Notes: a model not told the origin generated them from the sequence alone. Counted from the stretch's first letter, positions 19,001-27,272 are shown. The stretch: 64,000 nt of DNA from Flammeovirga pectinis (GCF_003970675.1 NZ_CP034562.1:4473501-4537500), one strand, 5' to 3'. Translations and numbers: made by a program.

Positions 19001-21022
19001 TTTATAAATATATTCTTCCGCATTGTCTAAAAGTTGGATACTTGTTGTGTATACATTTCCAGTATCAGGTTTTAGTATGTAATGATAATCTTGAAAATCA
19101 CCTTCTTCTTTAAAGACAATGAGATCAATTAATCTAGGAGCATCAAAATTACCATCAGAAATTTGCTTCGATAGATCGACGTTAAAAGTAGTGATAGGAT
19201 AAGCAGAATTTTCGTCTCCATAAAAGATGTCAATTACATTTTGTCCTGTAGTTAGCTGATGTTTTCTATCTGTGGCTTCACCAATTTCGTGCATTTCATG
19301 TTCCCAAGAATTATTGATTTTACATTTAAACTCAAGGTCTAATTGCACAAACTCTTGTAAATAAAGTGTATAAATTCCATCTTGATCAAGGTCTTGGAAA
19401 GAGATTCTATTCTCTCCATTTCCGTAAGAGTTCAAGTTCGATGCAAAATCTAACGTATCTACAGCAGGATCAAAAACTCCTCTAGCTATAGGTAAAGTCA
19501 TGTCTACATTTATTTCAAGACTATTGAAATCGTTATTAAACCATTTCTCTACATATTGCCCTTCAGCAGGTACTAAAAATGTATTCGATTCATCTTCGTA
19601 AACAACCTCTTCACTTTCATCATTTTTCTTATACAAGAATGAATAATTATAGACCTCCTCTGTATCCTTAGCACGTAAATGAATACCATATGTATTGCCA
19701 TCTAGTTGTTGTAATAAATAATAATTTTTGACACTTCCAGGTGCAAAATATGTTGCTAATTCTACATGATCTATCGCTGGATCAAAATTACCATCAGCAA
19801 TTTGTTTATCCATATTGACTGCAAAAACTACTTCAGGGTTGTTGATATACTCATCGTTATAAGCAAAATCAAAGCTATAGTGAATGCTGTCATCTACATA
19901 ATACGTTCTAGCAGTGTCTCCTCTAAACTCATGCTGTCCCCAATCCCAAGAGCGGTTTAATCTTGTCTTGAATTGTATATTACCGATTTCATTTGTAGAG
20001 AAATCCGCAGAATAAATTCCGTCTTGATCAGCATCTAGTAATAGATTAGAACCACTCCAACTGTTAAAGCTACCTGCAGCATCTAAAGAATCTGTAGCAG
20101 GGTTAAAAGCGCCTTTGTCAATTTGGTAATTCATATCTACATTCAATGTAAATGTACACTGAATAAGACCATCTGTAACTAAAGTATCTGTTATCGTATT
20201 ATCGTTTTCAGTAACAATATATTCTCTAGCGTTTGGCTCATAATAATCTACTAAACTATAGGCATAATCAATAGTGTCTTCTGCAATAAAAAGATAAGAT
20301 GTAATAGTATAAGTAGTATCATTAATATACTTTAAATCATAGTTAGTGGCTACCTGAGTTGCCCTATTTGTAAGAGATATTTTTGGGGCTGTACCCACAG
20401 GGAAATCACCAATAGATAAAGCATCTGTTATATCTAATTGGAACGTAACCATAGGGTTATCGAGATTCTCATTATTGTACCAAATATTTATGGTATTTTC
20501 ACCTGCTTCTAAATCAACAATTCTATTGCTTCCTCCTGGAAATTCTGCGGTATTCCAAGAGGCATTAATACGTACTTTATACTCGTACTGAAACTCCGAA
20601 AATTCTGGTACATGTGCATAGTAGATACCGTCAGAATCGGGGTCAGTTAAAAACAAGCCACCTTGCCACTCGTTCATGCTACCTGCAATATCTAGACTAT
20701 CTGTAGCAGGGTAAAAATATCCTTCGTTAATGGCCCAGTTCATGTTTACGTAAATATCTATAGTGTTACTTTGTGTAGTATCTACTGCTGCAGAAGTACT
20801 CATAAAGGCACTAGAATTTACATAATTACCACCTTGGGTAGCTAAGTTTAAGTTACCAACACTTGCAAAATGTTGGTAATTACCAGCTTCCGAAAGTGTA
20901 CCCCCAATAGCTTGTACACTATGTGTTTCTTGAATAATTTGGGCGTTTGTATTGGGTAGAATACAAACTGTAAAAGTAAGTAAGAAAATTACTTTTAAGG
21001 CCCTTAAAACTTTATGTATCAT
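16013..21022 (-). CDS. Giant type IX-secreted protein with 13 alternating beta modules
   Basis: Surface or secreted protein of 1669 residues. A signal peptide (VIFLLTFTVCILPNTNAQ) is followed by a short region, then thirteen modules of about 100 residues from about 88 to 1440, each opening with a phrase like F-x-V-(D/N)-M. Odd modules carry LDxAGSxNxW and an acidic DxDxDGIY motif (LTDPDSDGIY, LLDADQDGIY, LSDDNNDGIY). Even modules lack these and carry a Y-x-L…Y-T-x-S-x-Q pattern. The odd modules look like carbohydrate-binding CBM48/starch-binding-type sandwiches, which is an inference. A cadherin/putative-Ig-like domain (about 1460-1570), an acidic linker and a type A sorting domain (about 1588-1669, ending LYILKINTQNLSIEKKIVKK) follow. 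It is the second gene after the S74 protein, only 8 bp apart. Confidence 0.88.
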   Translation of the reverse strand: MIHKVLRALKVIFLLTFTVCILPNTNAQIIQETHSVQAIGGTLSEAGNYQHFASVGNLNLATQGGNYVNSSAFMSTSAAVDTTQSNTIDIYVNMNWAINEGYFYPATDSLDIAGSMNEWQGGLFLTDPDSDGIYYAHVPEFSEFQYEYKVRINASWNTAEFPGGSNRIVDLEAGENTINIWYNNENLDNPMVTFQLDITDALSIGDFPVGTAPKISLTNRATQVATNYDLKYINDTTYTITSYLFIAEDTIDYAYSLVDYYEPNAREYIVTENDNTITDTLVTDGLIQCTFTLNVDMNYQIDKGAFNPATDSLDAAGSFNSWSGSNLLLDADQDGIYSADFSTNEIGNIQFKTRLNRSWDWGQHEFRGDTARTYYVDDSIHYSFDFAYNDEYINNPEVVFAVNMDKQIADGNFDPAIDHVELATYFAPGSVKNYYLLQQLDGNTYGIHLRAKDTEEVYNYSFLYKKNDESEEVVYEDESNTFLVPAEGQYVEKWFNNDFNSLEINVDMTLPIARGVFDPAVDTLDFASNLNSYGNGENRISFQDLDQDGIYTLYLQEFVQLDLEFKCKINNSWEHEMHEIGEATDRKHQLTTGQNVIDIFYGDENSAYPITTFNVDLSKQISDGNFDAPRLIDLIVFKEEGDFQDYHYILKPDTGNVYTTSIQLLDNAEEYIYKYRIVEYLDTGRIVYKENDFRNYTVDATGTNTITDTFDDYTFPTSVEFLVDMNAEIYQNRFNPSEDYVDIAGDFNEWGNGEQLLLSDDNNDGIYTIKLENGILNTINFKARKNGSWELGAHEYGGTDATRMEYITPNQEKIISFSYNDELLSNPITTFEVNMEKAIYTALYNPTNENQSLHLKVMGEDSTIVKHRYLLELKENRIYTATSQLKNVSEAYTFKVVIETEVQGSAPTKVEEYAVRNYSVLPDSGNLIAFDFNNETLVNSLQLTVDMRWAAENNRFNPDSHAVNFIGSLSNWQNDIVLTDDNQDLIYSAFIDSIPTLSSEFKIRLNDSWKESELGFTNNRLLNLERGENTLAIFYDRENRDNPITSFEVDMSKIVLENELTNQGAVLLYVYENEQAEEPIKGYALTNKYDYVYGTSSQIKEVNASYVYKLAYKLSTEPETFEDNFRTHSVLSTTTLFHHFNNEEYYTGLTFTVDMNGMIENGRFNPANDTLDVVGSMTGWNTNPITLSDDNNDNIYQGSFEINNHTEDTITFKTRINGSWNDLMHEYPGGGQVRSVVPEKGETQSIVFDFDDENVDNTAVIFKVNMAHQITLEKFDPTIEGAELRIKLFDGEQFSSYPLLQDEDGLYSFTTQKFEADSTFSFKVMYQYPNDSTIWDITEENETRAYVKASSQQTISFWFNDEIPEERFTAVWQVNMQSAINFSDFDVANDVVSIKGSFDNWADEVELTKSDSSNIYTASVSLPESIIYYQLFVNGVAEAFVAQDESNNRSHHLAENNTVINVVYNFEEVEKITEDEVQTTEGDDGTVIVEIAITVFEELEGAVTYQVMLANGDPLPDWIIFDPETMTFTVDLSKIPSGARVEDLISDLDIIILANDETGKSVAVEVTLPTEEIIADAQEEEDDEDVNGLEDELAALWNVYPTLVEDRTLIVPPTSEKYVLSIYTSTGKKVLEKELEGEQNILLPNLTSGLYILKINTQNLSIEKKIVKK

Positions 21023-21030
21023 AAGGGTAA

Positions 21031-22917
21031 TTATTTTGATTGAACTTCTGAAAGTAATTGAAGCATTTGTGTTTGAAGTACCTTAATTTGAGCAGCGTTG
21101 GCTTGTGCTGTTTCTAGGTTTGCTTTTAGAGAAGTATTTTCTACTGTTAAAGCATCAACTTTCTGATTTAATTCCTTGATTGCTTCAATAAGAACAGCAA
21201 CGGTTTGTGCATAATGCACGGCTTTATAACCGTCTTTGTCTGTTTTAACTAATTCTGGTAAAACCTCTTCAACTTCTTGAGCAATAAGCCCAATTTGAAG
21301 GTCTGTATCAAATGATTTTTTAGGGAACTTATCTGCTCTGTAGAAATAAGAAACACCTTTTAATAGCATCACTTTTTCTAAGCTATTTTGCAAAGGAGTA
21401 ATGCTTGATTTATAACGACGGTCTGAAGAAATTGCAGAGAAATCTGTAGAAGTATTTAAGATTAATTCTCCCCCATTTTGATCCCATAAAATTACTTCAC
21501 CTCTGTCTGTTCCATTCTCATTTACAGTAGACATTTTAGCCATTTCTCCATTAGGAGTATTAAAAATAATATGTTCTTTAGAGAAAGTAGCACTACCGTT
21601 TGAGCTGTTGAAATCTATAACATCTTTATTAATATTGATTTTTGTATTTAGTGTATCTCTAAATTCTAAATGATCGTGAGTAAACTGTGTAAATAAGTCA
21701 GCATTAATGTTATGGAGATCAATACTTGGGTATTCAGTACCTTCCCAATCTTTATTAATTTGTACTTGAAGTATTGGCCAAGTAGCAGTTGAAGTTTGTG
21801 ATAATTCAAAAATAGGCAAGTCATTGTCCCAATTTTTTTCATATAAATTTATGCCGCTTCCATTTGCACCACTATGCCATAAACCAAAAGCTGTAACTTG
21901 AGTTTTTTGGTTATCATCGTTTCCTGCAGAAAGTAATAAGTCACCATATTCAGCAGTTTTACCATATTCATAACTTACAGAAAGGTTAGCCATTGTTTTG
22001 TACCATCCACCACCATCAGATGTTTCTCCGAAAAGTTGTAGCATAGGACGGTTGATATTGTCCCAAGATTGACCAGCAAATTGGAAATTTGGAGTATTGT
22101 GTCCCCATAAAAACATTTCAGCAGCAAATTGATCACCATTATTATTTGGTTTAACACCTAAATCAAAACCTGCTTGAGAATCTGCAGAAGACTGTAGTTT
22201 TAGAGAACCACTTTCCGATATTTTTGAACCTGTATTATCATGCACTTCATTAACTTGTAATTCAACAAGAGGTTTATGTTCCACGTCATATCCTTCTAAA
22301 TGAAAGAAAGGTAAACCATTCGCTTCCCAAGTTCTAAAACCTGTGCCAACCCAAGCACCATTATCACCATACAGAGATAACATACCTCCTGTATGCTCTC
22401 CATTTCCATAAGGAAATAGCCATGCTTTATTAGCTCCAGCACTGTCATAAACAGAGAGGCCACCACCACCATATTGATTAATATCTAGCGCTACTTTTTT
22501 GCGCCCATCTTCACTGTAAAGGTTTACATTATTAGCATTTACTAAAGCACCTAAACTATCATTTGGGTGGTTTAATTTTATTTCTGAAGACATCATCTGT
22601 GGTTTTACAATTGGTGCATACAATGTTATATCGTCTAATTGTACACCCTCAATTTCTACAGATAAAATAGCTTCACCAGCTTCATTGTAGATATTGCCTT
22701 CAATAGGCGTGATAGAGCCTAAAACAACAGCATAAAAGCCATCTGTAATTTGTACATTTTCATGTGTTTCAGTCCAATTAGACATAGAAAATGTAATATT
22801 CTTAGTTGTAGTTAATGCAGTTCCATTTTCAGTCAATTTGCCTTGGAACGGTATTTTTTGGGCATGAAGAGAAAGGGCAAAAAATGCCAGTATTAGCACA
22901 GAGTAAATTAGTTTCAT
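21031..22917 (-). CDS. Secreted protein with C-terminal Peptidase_S74 chaperone domain
   Basis: A 628-residue exported protein (signal peptide LILAFFALSLHAQ). The N-terminal region PFQGKLTENGTALTTTKNIT resembles Bacteroidota tail-fibre-like surface proteins. A long Gly/Asn/Trp-rich beta region (about 110-490) follows. The C-terminus is the intramolecular chaperone/autoprotease of phage tailspikes (Peptidase_S74): SSDRRYK at 497-503 keeps the Ser-Asp…Lys spacing of the known self-cleavage site, then IGLIAQEVEEVLPELV and a coiled coil (about 580-628). In known members this domain trimerises and releases the fibre; here that is inference. It is the first gene of the operon with the 1669-aa protein, so the two may form one surface structure. 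Confidence 0.87.
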   Translation of the reverse strand: MKLIYSVLILAFFALSLHAQKIPFQGKLTENGTALTTTKNITFSMSNWTETHENVQITDGFYAVVLGSITPIEGNIYNEAGEAILSVEIEGVQLDDITLYAPIVKPQMMSSEIKLNHPNDSLGALVNANNVNLYSEDGRKKVALDINQYGGGGLSVYDSAGANKAWLFPYGNGEHTGGMLSLYGDNGAWVGTGFRTWEANGLPFFHLEGYDVEHKPLVELQVNEVHDNTGSKISESGSLKLQSSADSQAGFDLGVKPNNNGDQFAAEMFLWGHNTPNFQFAGQSWDNINRPMLQLFGETSDGGGWYKTMANLSVSYEYGKTAEYGDLLLSAGNDDNQKTQVTAFGLWHSGANGSGINLYEKNWDNDLPIFELSQTSTATWPILQVQINKDWEGTEYPSIDLHNINADLFTQFTHDHLEFRDTLNTKININKDVIDFNSSNGSATFSKEHIIFNTPNGEMAKMSTVNENGTDRGEVILWDQNGGELILNTSTDFSAISSDRRYKSSITPLQNSLEKVMLLKGVSYFYRADKFPKKSFDTDLQIGLIAQEVEEVLPELVKTDKDGYKAVHYAQTVAVLIEAIKELNQKVDALTVENTSLKANLETAQANAAQIKVLQTQMLQLLSEVQSK

Positions 22918-23004
22918 CGTAGTATTAGATATTCATTAAAAGGTAATTTATTGCAATGATAATAAAATAGAGAAACAGCGCTGATTAACTTTTATTAACC
23001 ATAA

Positions 23005-23012
23005 CAAATGTA
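23005..23012 (-). promoter_or_regulatory. Candidate -7 box of the S74 operon
   Basis: The minus strand reads TACATTTG, matching TAnnTTTG, about 88 bp before the S74 gene start. Confidence 0.5.
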
Positions 23013-23034
23013 GTCAGATGTCAATTAAATTCTG

Positions 23035-23050
23035 CTACCCTTTGGGGTAG
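23035..23050. promoter_or_regulatory. Palindrome CTACCC-TTTG-GGGTAG, possible operator
   Basis: A perfect 6-bp inverted repeat with a 4-bp spacer, centred about 30 bp upstream of the -7 box of the S74 operon. It therefore covers the -33 region, a usual place for regulator binding. The regulator is unknown. Confidence 0.4.
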
Positions 23051-23450
23051 TTTACCATTACTTGTATGTATTTTGCCATTTTTTAATGAGCTATTGTTTT
23101 CTTTATGTCTTGATGATGCTGTTGTTTTTACTATAAATAGCTAGTGCTTTAGATTATTATCACAAATGGCTGAAGTATTTTAGTAAATTTTATTTTAAGA
23201 GCTTCATAAGATGTTAACAAATGGTAATTATTATTTTAAGTAGCACAAAGTTCATCTATATATCACGTTGTAAATAAGCGTTAATTACTAAAGTAATTTT
23301 TGTTAATTATGTGATAAAGCAATACGAATGATTTTAATTTAACACGAACGCCTAATTTTATATTTAAGCTGTTTTTGGAGTGTAATAAACCTAGTATTAA
23401 CAGTAGATGAATTTTAATTCACATTTATTAAAAAGACGAATTTATTGAGA

Positions 23451-23458
23451 TATATTTG
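23451..23458 (+). promoter_or_regulatory. Candidate -7 box TATATTTG
   Basis: Matches TAnnTTTG, 47 bp before the ATG at 23505. It lies immediately before the alternative TTG at 23463, which argues against that upstream start. Confidence 0.55.
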
Positions 23459-23504
23459 AGCCTTGTTAAAGAAAGATTTATTATCTGACAGTATAAATTT
23501 TCAA

Positions 23505-24422
23505 ATGAGTAACAAACAACTCTATATAGTAGTTCTCTTAATTTTCAGCTTCTTAATTAATGCTTGTAACACTTCAGTAGAGTTACCTGGATTAACAGAG
23601 GATCTTGTAATAGATGATACTTTTACTGCTTGCTTACTTGGCGACGAATCCCAAGATTTTTTAGAAGTAGTAACTTGGAATGTTGAGCATTTTCCAAAAC
23701 ATGCCGAAACACTTTCTTTTGTGGCAGGAACCATCATAAATAGTTCTTATGATCTATGGGGTGTACAAGAAGTAGAAGAGGTGAATGACCTTAAAAAAAT
23801 TACTAAAATAGATCCTCGTTATTCTGTTATAGTTGATAGTGATGTTGCAAAAGGTATAAATGAAGATTATCATTTAGCTTATGTATACAGAAATGATCAT
23901 CTAGAAATTATTGATCAAAAAATACTTTCTTCTGGAGAATTTGATGGATATTACTTTCCTAGAAGACCTTTATGGGTAAAGTTTAAGAACAAAATTAATA
24001 ATGAAGAGTTTGTAGTAATCAACCTTCATTTAAAATGCTGCGGAGGCTCTCAAAATAACATGAGAAGAACAGAGGCAGGATTAATACTAAAGCGTTTTCT
24101 TGATAAAGAACACAGTCTTGATAAAGTGATTGTTTTAGGTGATTACAACACTGTAATTGCTCCCTATACAGACTCGGATATGCAACACTTCTTAATAGAT
24201 AATCAAAATTATAAATTTTCAGATCAATTATTAGCAGACTCCAATGAGCCCCACCAGTGGTCTTATCCAAATTGGCCAAGCCATATTGATCATATCTTAA
24301 TGACAAACGAATTGTTTTCTCAATTTAAAGAAGCAATTACATTACCACTAGATAATTGTTCGGGGTACTATGACGCTAAGGTTAGTGATCATCGGCCGGT
24401 GTTGAGCATTTTTCGGAATTAA
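23505..24422 (+). CDS. Endonuclease/exonuclease/phosphatase (EEP) family lipoprotein
   Basis: Metal-dependent phosphodiesterase of the DNase I/EEP fold, 305 residues, lipid-anchored (LLIFSFLINAC, Cys21). EEP motifs appear in order: VVTWNVEHFPKH (metal/Asn), GVQEVEEVN (catalytic Glu), NLHLKCCGG (His), IVLGDYNT (Asp-x-Asn), PSHIDHILMTN, and KVSDHRPVLSIF (C-terminal Asp-His). All main catalytic residues are visible. The ATG at 23505 is chosen over the in-frame TTG at 23463 because it gives a proper lipoprotein signal and because the -7 box ends at 23458. The substrate may be extracellular nucleic acid or a phosphoester; the family does not decide this. A strong hairpin follows. Confidence 0.9.
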   Translation: MSNKQLYIVVLLIFSFLINACNTSVELPGLTEDLVIDDTFTACLLGDESQDFLEVVTWNVEHFPKHAETLSFVAGTIINSSYDLWGVQEVEEVNDLKKITKIDPRYSVIVDSDVAKGINEDYHLAYVYRNDHLEIIDQKILSSGEFDGYYFPRRPLWVKFKNKINNEEFVVINLHLKCCGGSQNNMRRTEAGLILKRFLDKEHSLDKVIVLGDYNTVIAPYTDSDMQHFLIDNQNYKFSDQLLADSNEPHQWSYPNWPSHIDHILMTNELFSQFKEAITLPLDNCSGYYDAKVSDHRPVLSIFRN

Positions 24423-24442
24423 GATCATTCACTCAACAACAC

Positions 24443-24479
24443 AAAAAGAGCCATTTCTGCATTAGAAATGGCTCTTTTT
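24443..24479. terminator. Strong intrinsic terminator
   Basis: Perfect 16-bp stem (24443-24458 with 24464-24479), 5-base loop, T-run at the end. Confidence 0.92.
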
Positions 24480-24541
24480 GTATTTAATTGCTTAAAACTT
24501 CTTTGATATTTGGATTTAAAAATAATTAACACCACATTTAC

Positions 24542-24565
24542 AGTGCACTATATAGGTAGTGCACT
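24542..24565. promoter_or_regulatory. Palindromic operator of the GntR/ABC operon
   Basis: Perfect inverted repeat AGTGCACTA - 6 bp - TAGTGCACT, 20 bp before the ABC ATPase start at 24586. Size and symmetry fit a dimeric GntR-family site. The YtrA-type regulator encoded by the third gene of the operon is the obvious candidate for autoregulation. Confidence 0.75.
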
Positions 24566-24585
24566 TGAAAAAACTATTAAATATT

Positions 24586-25404
24586 ATGGTGTCAATTAAT
24601 AATCTTCAATTTAGTTACTCTAAGAAAACAACTATTCTCAACCAACTTCATCTAGAGCTTGATGCTGGGAAAATTGTTGGGGTATTAGGTAAAAATGGGG
24701 CAGGTAAAAGTACTTTTTTTAAGCTAATGAGTGGTTTGTTACAGCCCAATACAGGTACAATTGATATTCTTGGAGAAAAGCCTTTTTCAAGGTATCCTTC
24801 TTTTCTATCGAAACTCTTTTTTGTTCCTGAAGAATTCGAATTACCCTCTATTCCTATCAGAACTTTTATAACAAGTACATCTAAATTCTATCCTCGTTTT
24901 GATCACCGTTTAGTCTATGAACTTCTTGATAAATTTGATTTAGATGAGAATGTTAATCTCAAAGGACTTTCATACGGTCAGAAGAAAAAAGTAATTATTG
25001 CTTTTGCTTTAGCTACAAAGGCTGAACTTATTCTGATGGATGAGCCTACAAATGGACTAGATATTCCATCAAAAGATATCTTTAGAAAAATCATGGCAGG
25101 TCATTTTGAAGAAGATCAGTTGATCATGATTTCTACACATCAGGTAAAAGATATCGATACAATAATAGACCATTTGATTGTTATTGATAATGGTGGCGTG
25201 ATTTACAATGAATCTATTTTTGATCTCACACAGAAGTACGATTTCTTGAAAGTACAGCAATTAAAAGTGTCAGAAACGTTATATGCTGAACAAATTCTTG
25301 GAGGTTATAAAACAATTGCACCTAAACAAGAAGAGGAAGATACTCAAGTTGATCTTGAACTATTTTTCAATGCCTTAATCAACGACTACAAAAAATTTAT
25401 ATAA
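24586..25404 (+). CDS. ABC transporter ATP-binding protein
   Basis: Cytoplasmic ATPase of an ABC exporter. Walker A is GKNGAGKST (about residues 35-43), the signature LSYGQKKK, Walker B LILMDEPTNGLD, and the H-loop STHQ. The family is the CcmA/YtrB type commonly paired with a GntR repressor. The ATG at 24586 is preferred to the in-frame GTG at 24559, because that GTG lies inside the right arm of the operator and the fold begins directly at MVSINNLQFSYSKK. It is the first gene of a four-gene operon with the permease (2 bp gap), the GntR regulator and a membrane-anchored protein. Substrate unknown. Confidence 0.92.
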   Translation: MVSINNLQFSYSKKTTILNQLHLELDAGKIVGVLGKNGAGKSTFFKLMSGLLQPNTGTIDILGEKPFSRYPSFLSKLFFVPEEFELPSIPIRTFITSTSKFYPRFDHRLVYELLDKFDLDENVNLKGLSYGQKKKVIIAFALATKAELILMDEPTNGLDIPSKDIFRKIMAGHFEEDQLIMISTHQVKDIDTIIDHLIVIDNGGVIYNESIFDLTQKYDFLKVQQLKVSETLYAEQILGGYKTIAPKQEEEDTQVDLELFFNALINDYKKFI

Positions 25405-25406
25405 TT

Positions 25407-26210
25407 ATGAATAACTTATTCGACCTCAAGAGGTTTAAAGCGTATGCTTCTTTAGAAATTACTTATCAAAAGCAATTGGTGTATTATGGAGTTGCAGCTA
25501 TTGTTTCATTTATAATTGTAAGTTTATTTTTCATTAGAACTGTTAATGAAAATTCTATCTCAGAGGATGATTTATATGGACTTTTTTTTGTTACCTATAT
25601 TTGCATAGCAGCAGTGGTTATTAACAGGTCATTTTTATCATTTAGATCATCTAAAAAACTAATTAGTTTCCTTACTTTTCCAGTTTCTCAATTTGAAAAA
25701 TTCTTATTTGAGTATTTATCTACTGTAGTAGTTGGTGTTTTTGTGGTTCCTTTTCTTATTCTTTTTGCCTATATGGTAGAAGGTGAACTTCATCAAATTA
25801 TCAACCCAAATATTGGTTATACAGGGTTAGATTTTATTACAGATGTAATTGGTCAATCGATGATAGCTACAACAGAAAAAGAAATACTTGCAAAACAATT
25901 AATAGCTGTCATGATTGTTTTAATACCGTGGAGTATTGCCAATGTGATTTTTACAGGGAACTCATTTTTTAAGAAACTCCCATTAATGAAGTCGGTTTTG
26001 TTTTCAGGACTTTATATAGCATTTCATGTATTCTTAGCCTTCTTGATATTCTCAAAAATGGGTGCTCAAGAATATATTACTAGTGATTATCCTCTCTTCT
26101 TTTTCTCTTCTCAATCTGCTGCAATAGTATTTATAATAGGGTACATTCTATTGGCTAATGCAGTATTTGTTTACAGTAGTTATTTGAAGTTGAAAGAAAA
26201 AGAAATATAA
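25407..26210 (+). CDS. ABC transporter permease-like membrane protein
   Basis: Polytopic membrane protein of 267 residues with about six hydrophobic segments: YYGVAAIVSFIIVSLFFI, FFVTYICIAAVVINRS, VVGVFVVPFLILFAYMV, LIAVMIVLIPWSIANVIF, VLFSGLYIAFHVFLAFLIF and AAIVFIIGYILLANAVFVYS. It has no obvious family motif, as is typical for ABC-2-type permeases beside YtrB-like ATPases. It starts 2 bp after the ATPase stop and ends 1 bp before the GntR start, so the three are translated as one unit. The permease role is inferred from topology and context. Confidence 0.85.
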   Translation: MNNLFDLKRFKAYASLEITYQKQLVYYGVAAIVSFIIVSLFFIRTVNENSISEDDLYGLFFVTYICIAAVVINRSFLSFRSSKKLISFLTFPVSQFEKFLFEYLSTVVVGVFVVPFLILFAYMVEGELHQIINPNIGYTGLDFITDVIGQSMIATTEKEILAKQLIAVMIVLIPWSIANVIFTGNSFFKKLPLMKSVLFSGLYIAFHVFLAFLIFSKMGAQEYITSDYPLFFFSSQSAAIVFIIGYILLANAVFVYSSYLKLKEKEI

Positions 26211-26211
26211 G

Positions 26212-26580
26212 ATGGAGTTTAAAAACACAAAAAGCATTTTCACCCAAATAGGTGATGATGTAAAAGATAAAATTATGGACGGTGAATATAAAGAATCGGG
26301 TAAAATACCTTCAACAAGAGAATTGGCAGGGATAGTGGGCGTAAACCCCAATACCACAATAAAAGCCTATTCAGTATTACAACAAGAAGGTATTATTTAT
26401 ACCCAAAGAGGAAAAGGATACTTTGTATGTGAAGGAGCCAAAAACATAATTTTAAAAACAAAGCAAGAAGAATTTTTCACTGATACGCTACCTGAAACCG
26501 TTGAAACGGCAAATAAACTAGGAATATCATTTGAAGAACTTCAAAACTATCTAAAAGAATTATACCATGAAGAAAAGTAA
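26212..26580 (+). CDS. GntR-family regulator, YtrA subfamily
   Basis: Small repressor of 122 residues. The winged helix is seen as GEYKESGKIPSTRELAGIVG and NPNTTIKAYSVLQQEGIIY-TQRGKGYFV. A short two-helix dimerisation tail, not a FadR/UTRA ligand domain, marks the YtrA subfamily. Such regulators typically repress their own ABC exporter operon and respond to cell-envelope stress or a transported compound. The palindrome at 24542-24565 is a fitting site. It overlaps the next gene by 14 bp, indicating translational coupling. Confidence 0.92.
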   Translation: MEFKNTKSIFTQIGDDVKDKIMDGEYKESGKIPSTRELAGIVGVNPNTTIKAYSVLQQEGIIYTQRGKGYFVCEGAKNIILKTKQEEFFTDTLPETVETANKLGISFEELQNYLKELYHEEK

Positions 26581-27247
26581 TATATACCTGCTCTCAATAT
26601 TATGTAGCGTTACTTTATTTATAATATTAGGTGCATTAGTTTCTGTTGCAAGAGGAAAGAAAAGTTCTTACGACAACTCTTCTAACTCCTCGGTTCCTGC
26701 TTACTCACATATAGTTCTTAAAAATACAAACTATGATGTTGAAGTGAAGACAGGTGATAAATATGAAATGAAAATTCGTTTTAATCGAGAGGAAGAGAAG
26801 TTTGAGATTCCTTTTAATGTAAGGCAGGATACGCTGTTTTTGTCTAAATTACCTTCTGATTTAGTAGATAAAATTAAAGCAATAGAATTAAATATTCCAA
26901 TTGATAACTTAGATATTAAGGCACAAAAATCAAGAATAGATTTAAATAGCTATTTAGGAAAATCATTAAAAATAGAATTGGATCAAGCGGAATCAAATAT
27001 TTATAAATCAAGTGAAAATGGCTTTTCTTTTATAAATATTCAATGTATCAATAAGTCAAAATTTTATTCTCGTTCAAAATGTGATCGTCTTCAATTAGAT
27101 GTTAGAGATTCAGATTTTGAGAATTGGGGAGCTGTTGGAAATATAACAGGTTCAGTAAAAGATAAATCTTCAGTAATGATTAATGAACCGGGAGAAACAA
27201 AATTAGAAAAAGATAAAGAATCAAAAGTTCAATATTTTTATAATTAG
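26567..27247 (+). CDS. Membrane-anchored protein, GIN/DUF2807-like, unknown function
   Basis: A 226-residue protein with one N-terminal membrane anchor (IYLLSILCSVTLFIILGALV) and a mature beta-rich region. The pattern YSHIVLKNTNYDVEVKTGDK with later repeated short strands (LDLNS…LKIELDQAESN…FINIQCINKSKFYS) resembles the head-GIN/DUF2807 parallel-beta proteins often found next to YtrA-type operons in Bacteroidota; I cannot confirm this by eye. Its start overlaps the GntR gene, so it is the last gene of the ABC operon and probably an accessory periplasmic factor of the exporter or stress response. Confidence 0.8.
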   Translation: MKKSNIYLLSILCSVTLFIILGALVSVARGKKSSYDNSSNSSVPAYSHIVLKNTNYDVEVKTGDKYEMKIRFNREEEKFEIPFNVRQDTLFLSKLPSDLVDKIKAIELNIPIDNLDIKAQKSRIDLNSYLGKSLKIELDQAESNIYKSSENGFSFINIQCINKSKFYSRSKCDRLQLDVRDSDFENWGAVGNITGSVKDKSSVMINEPGETKLEKDKESKVQYFYN

Positions 27248-27272
27248 AAAATAGAATTATTACTTTATGTAT

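Larger units (their letters stand above)
22918..23504. other. Divergent intergenic region
   Basis: About 590 bp with no gene seen. It contains a minus-strand promoter and palindrome for the S74 operon, and a plus-strand promoter for the nuclease gene, listed separately. Confidence 0.5.

Noticed and set aside
16505-19960. Several 60-80 codon ORFs opposite the giant repeat gene
   Set aside because: They are antisense shadows of a long, clearly coding frame, with no leader, motif or ribosome site of their own.
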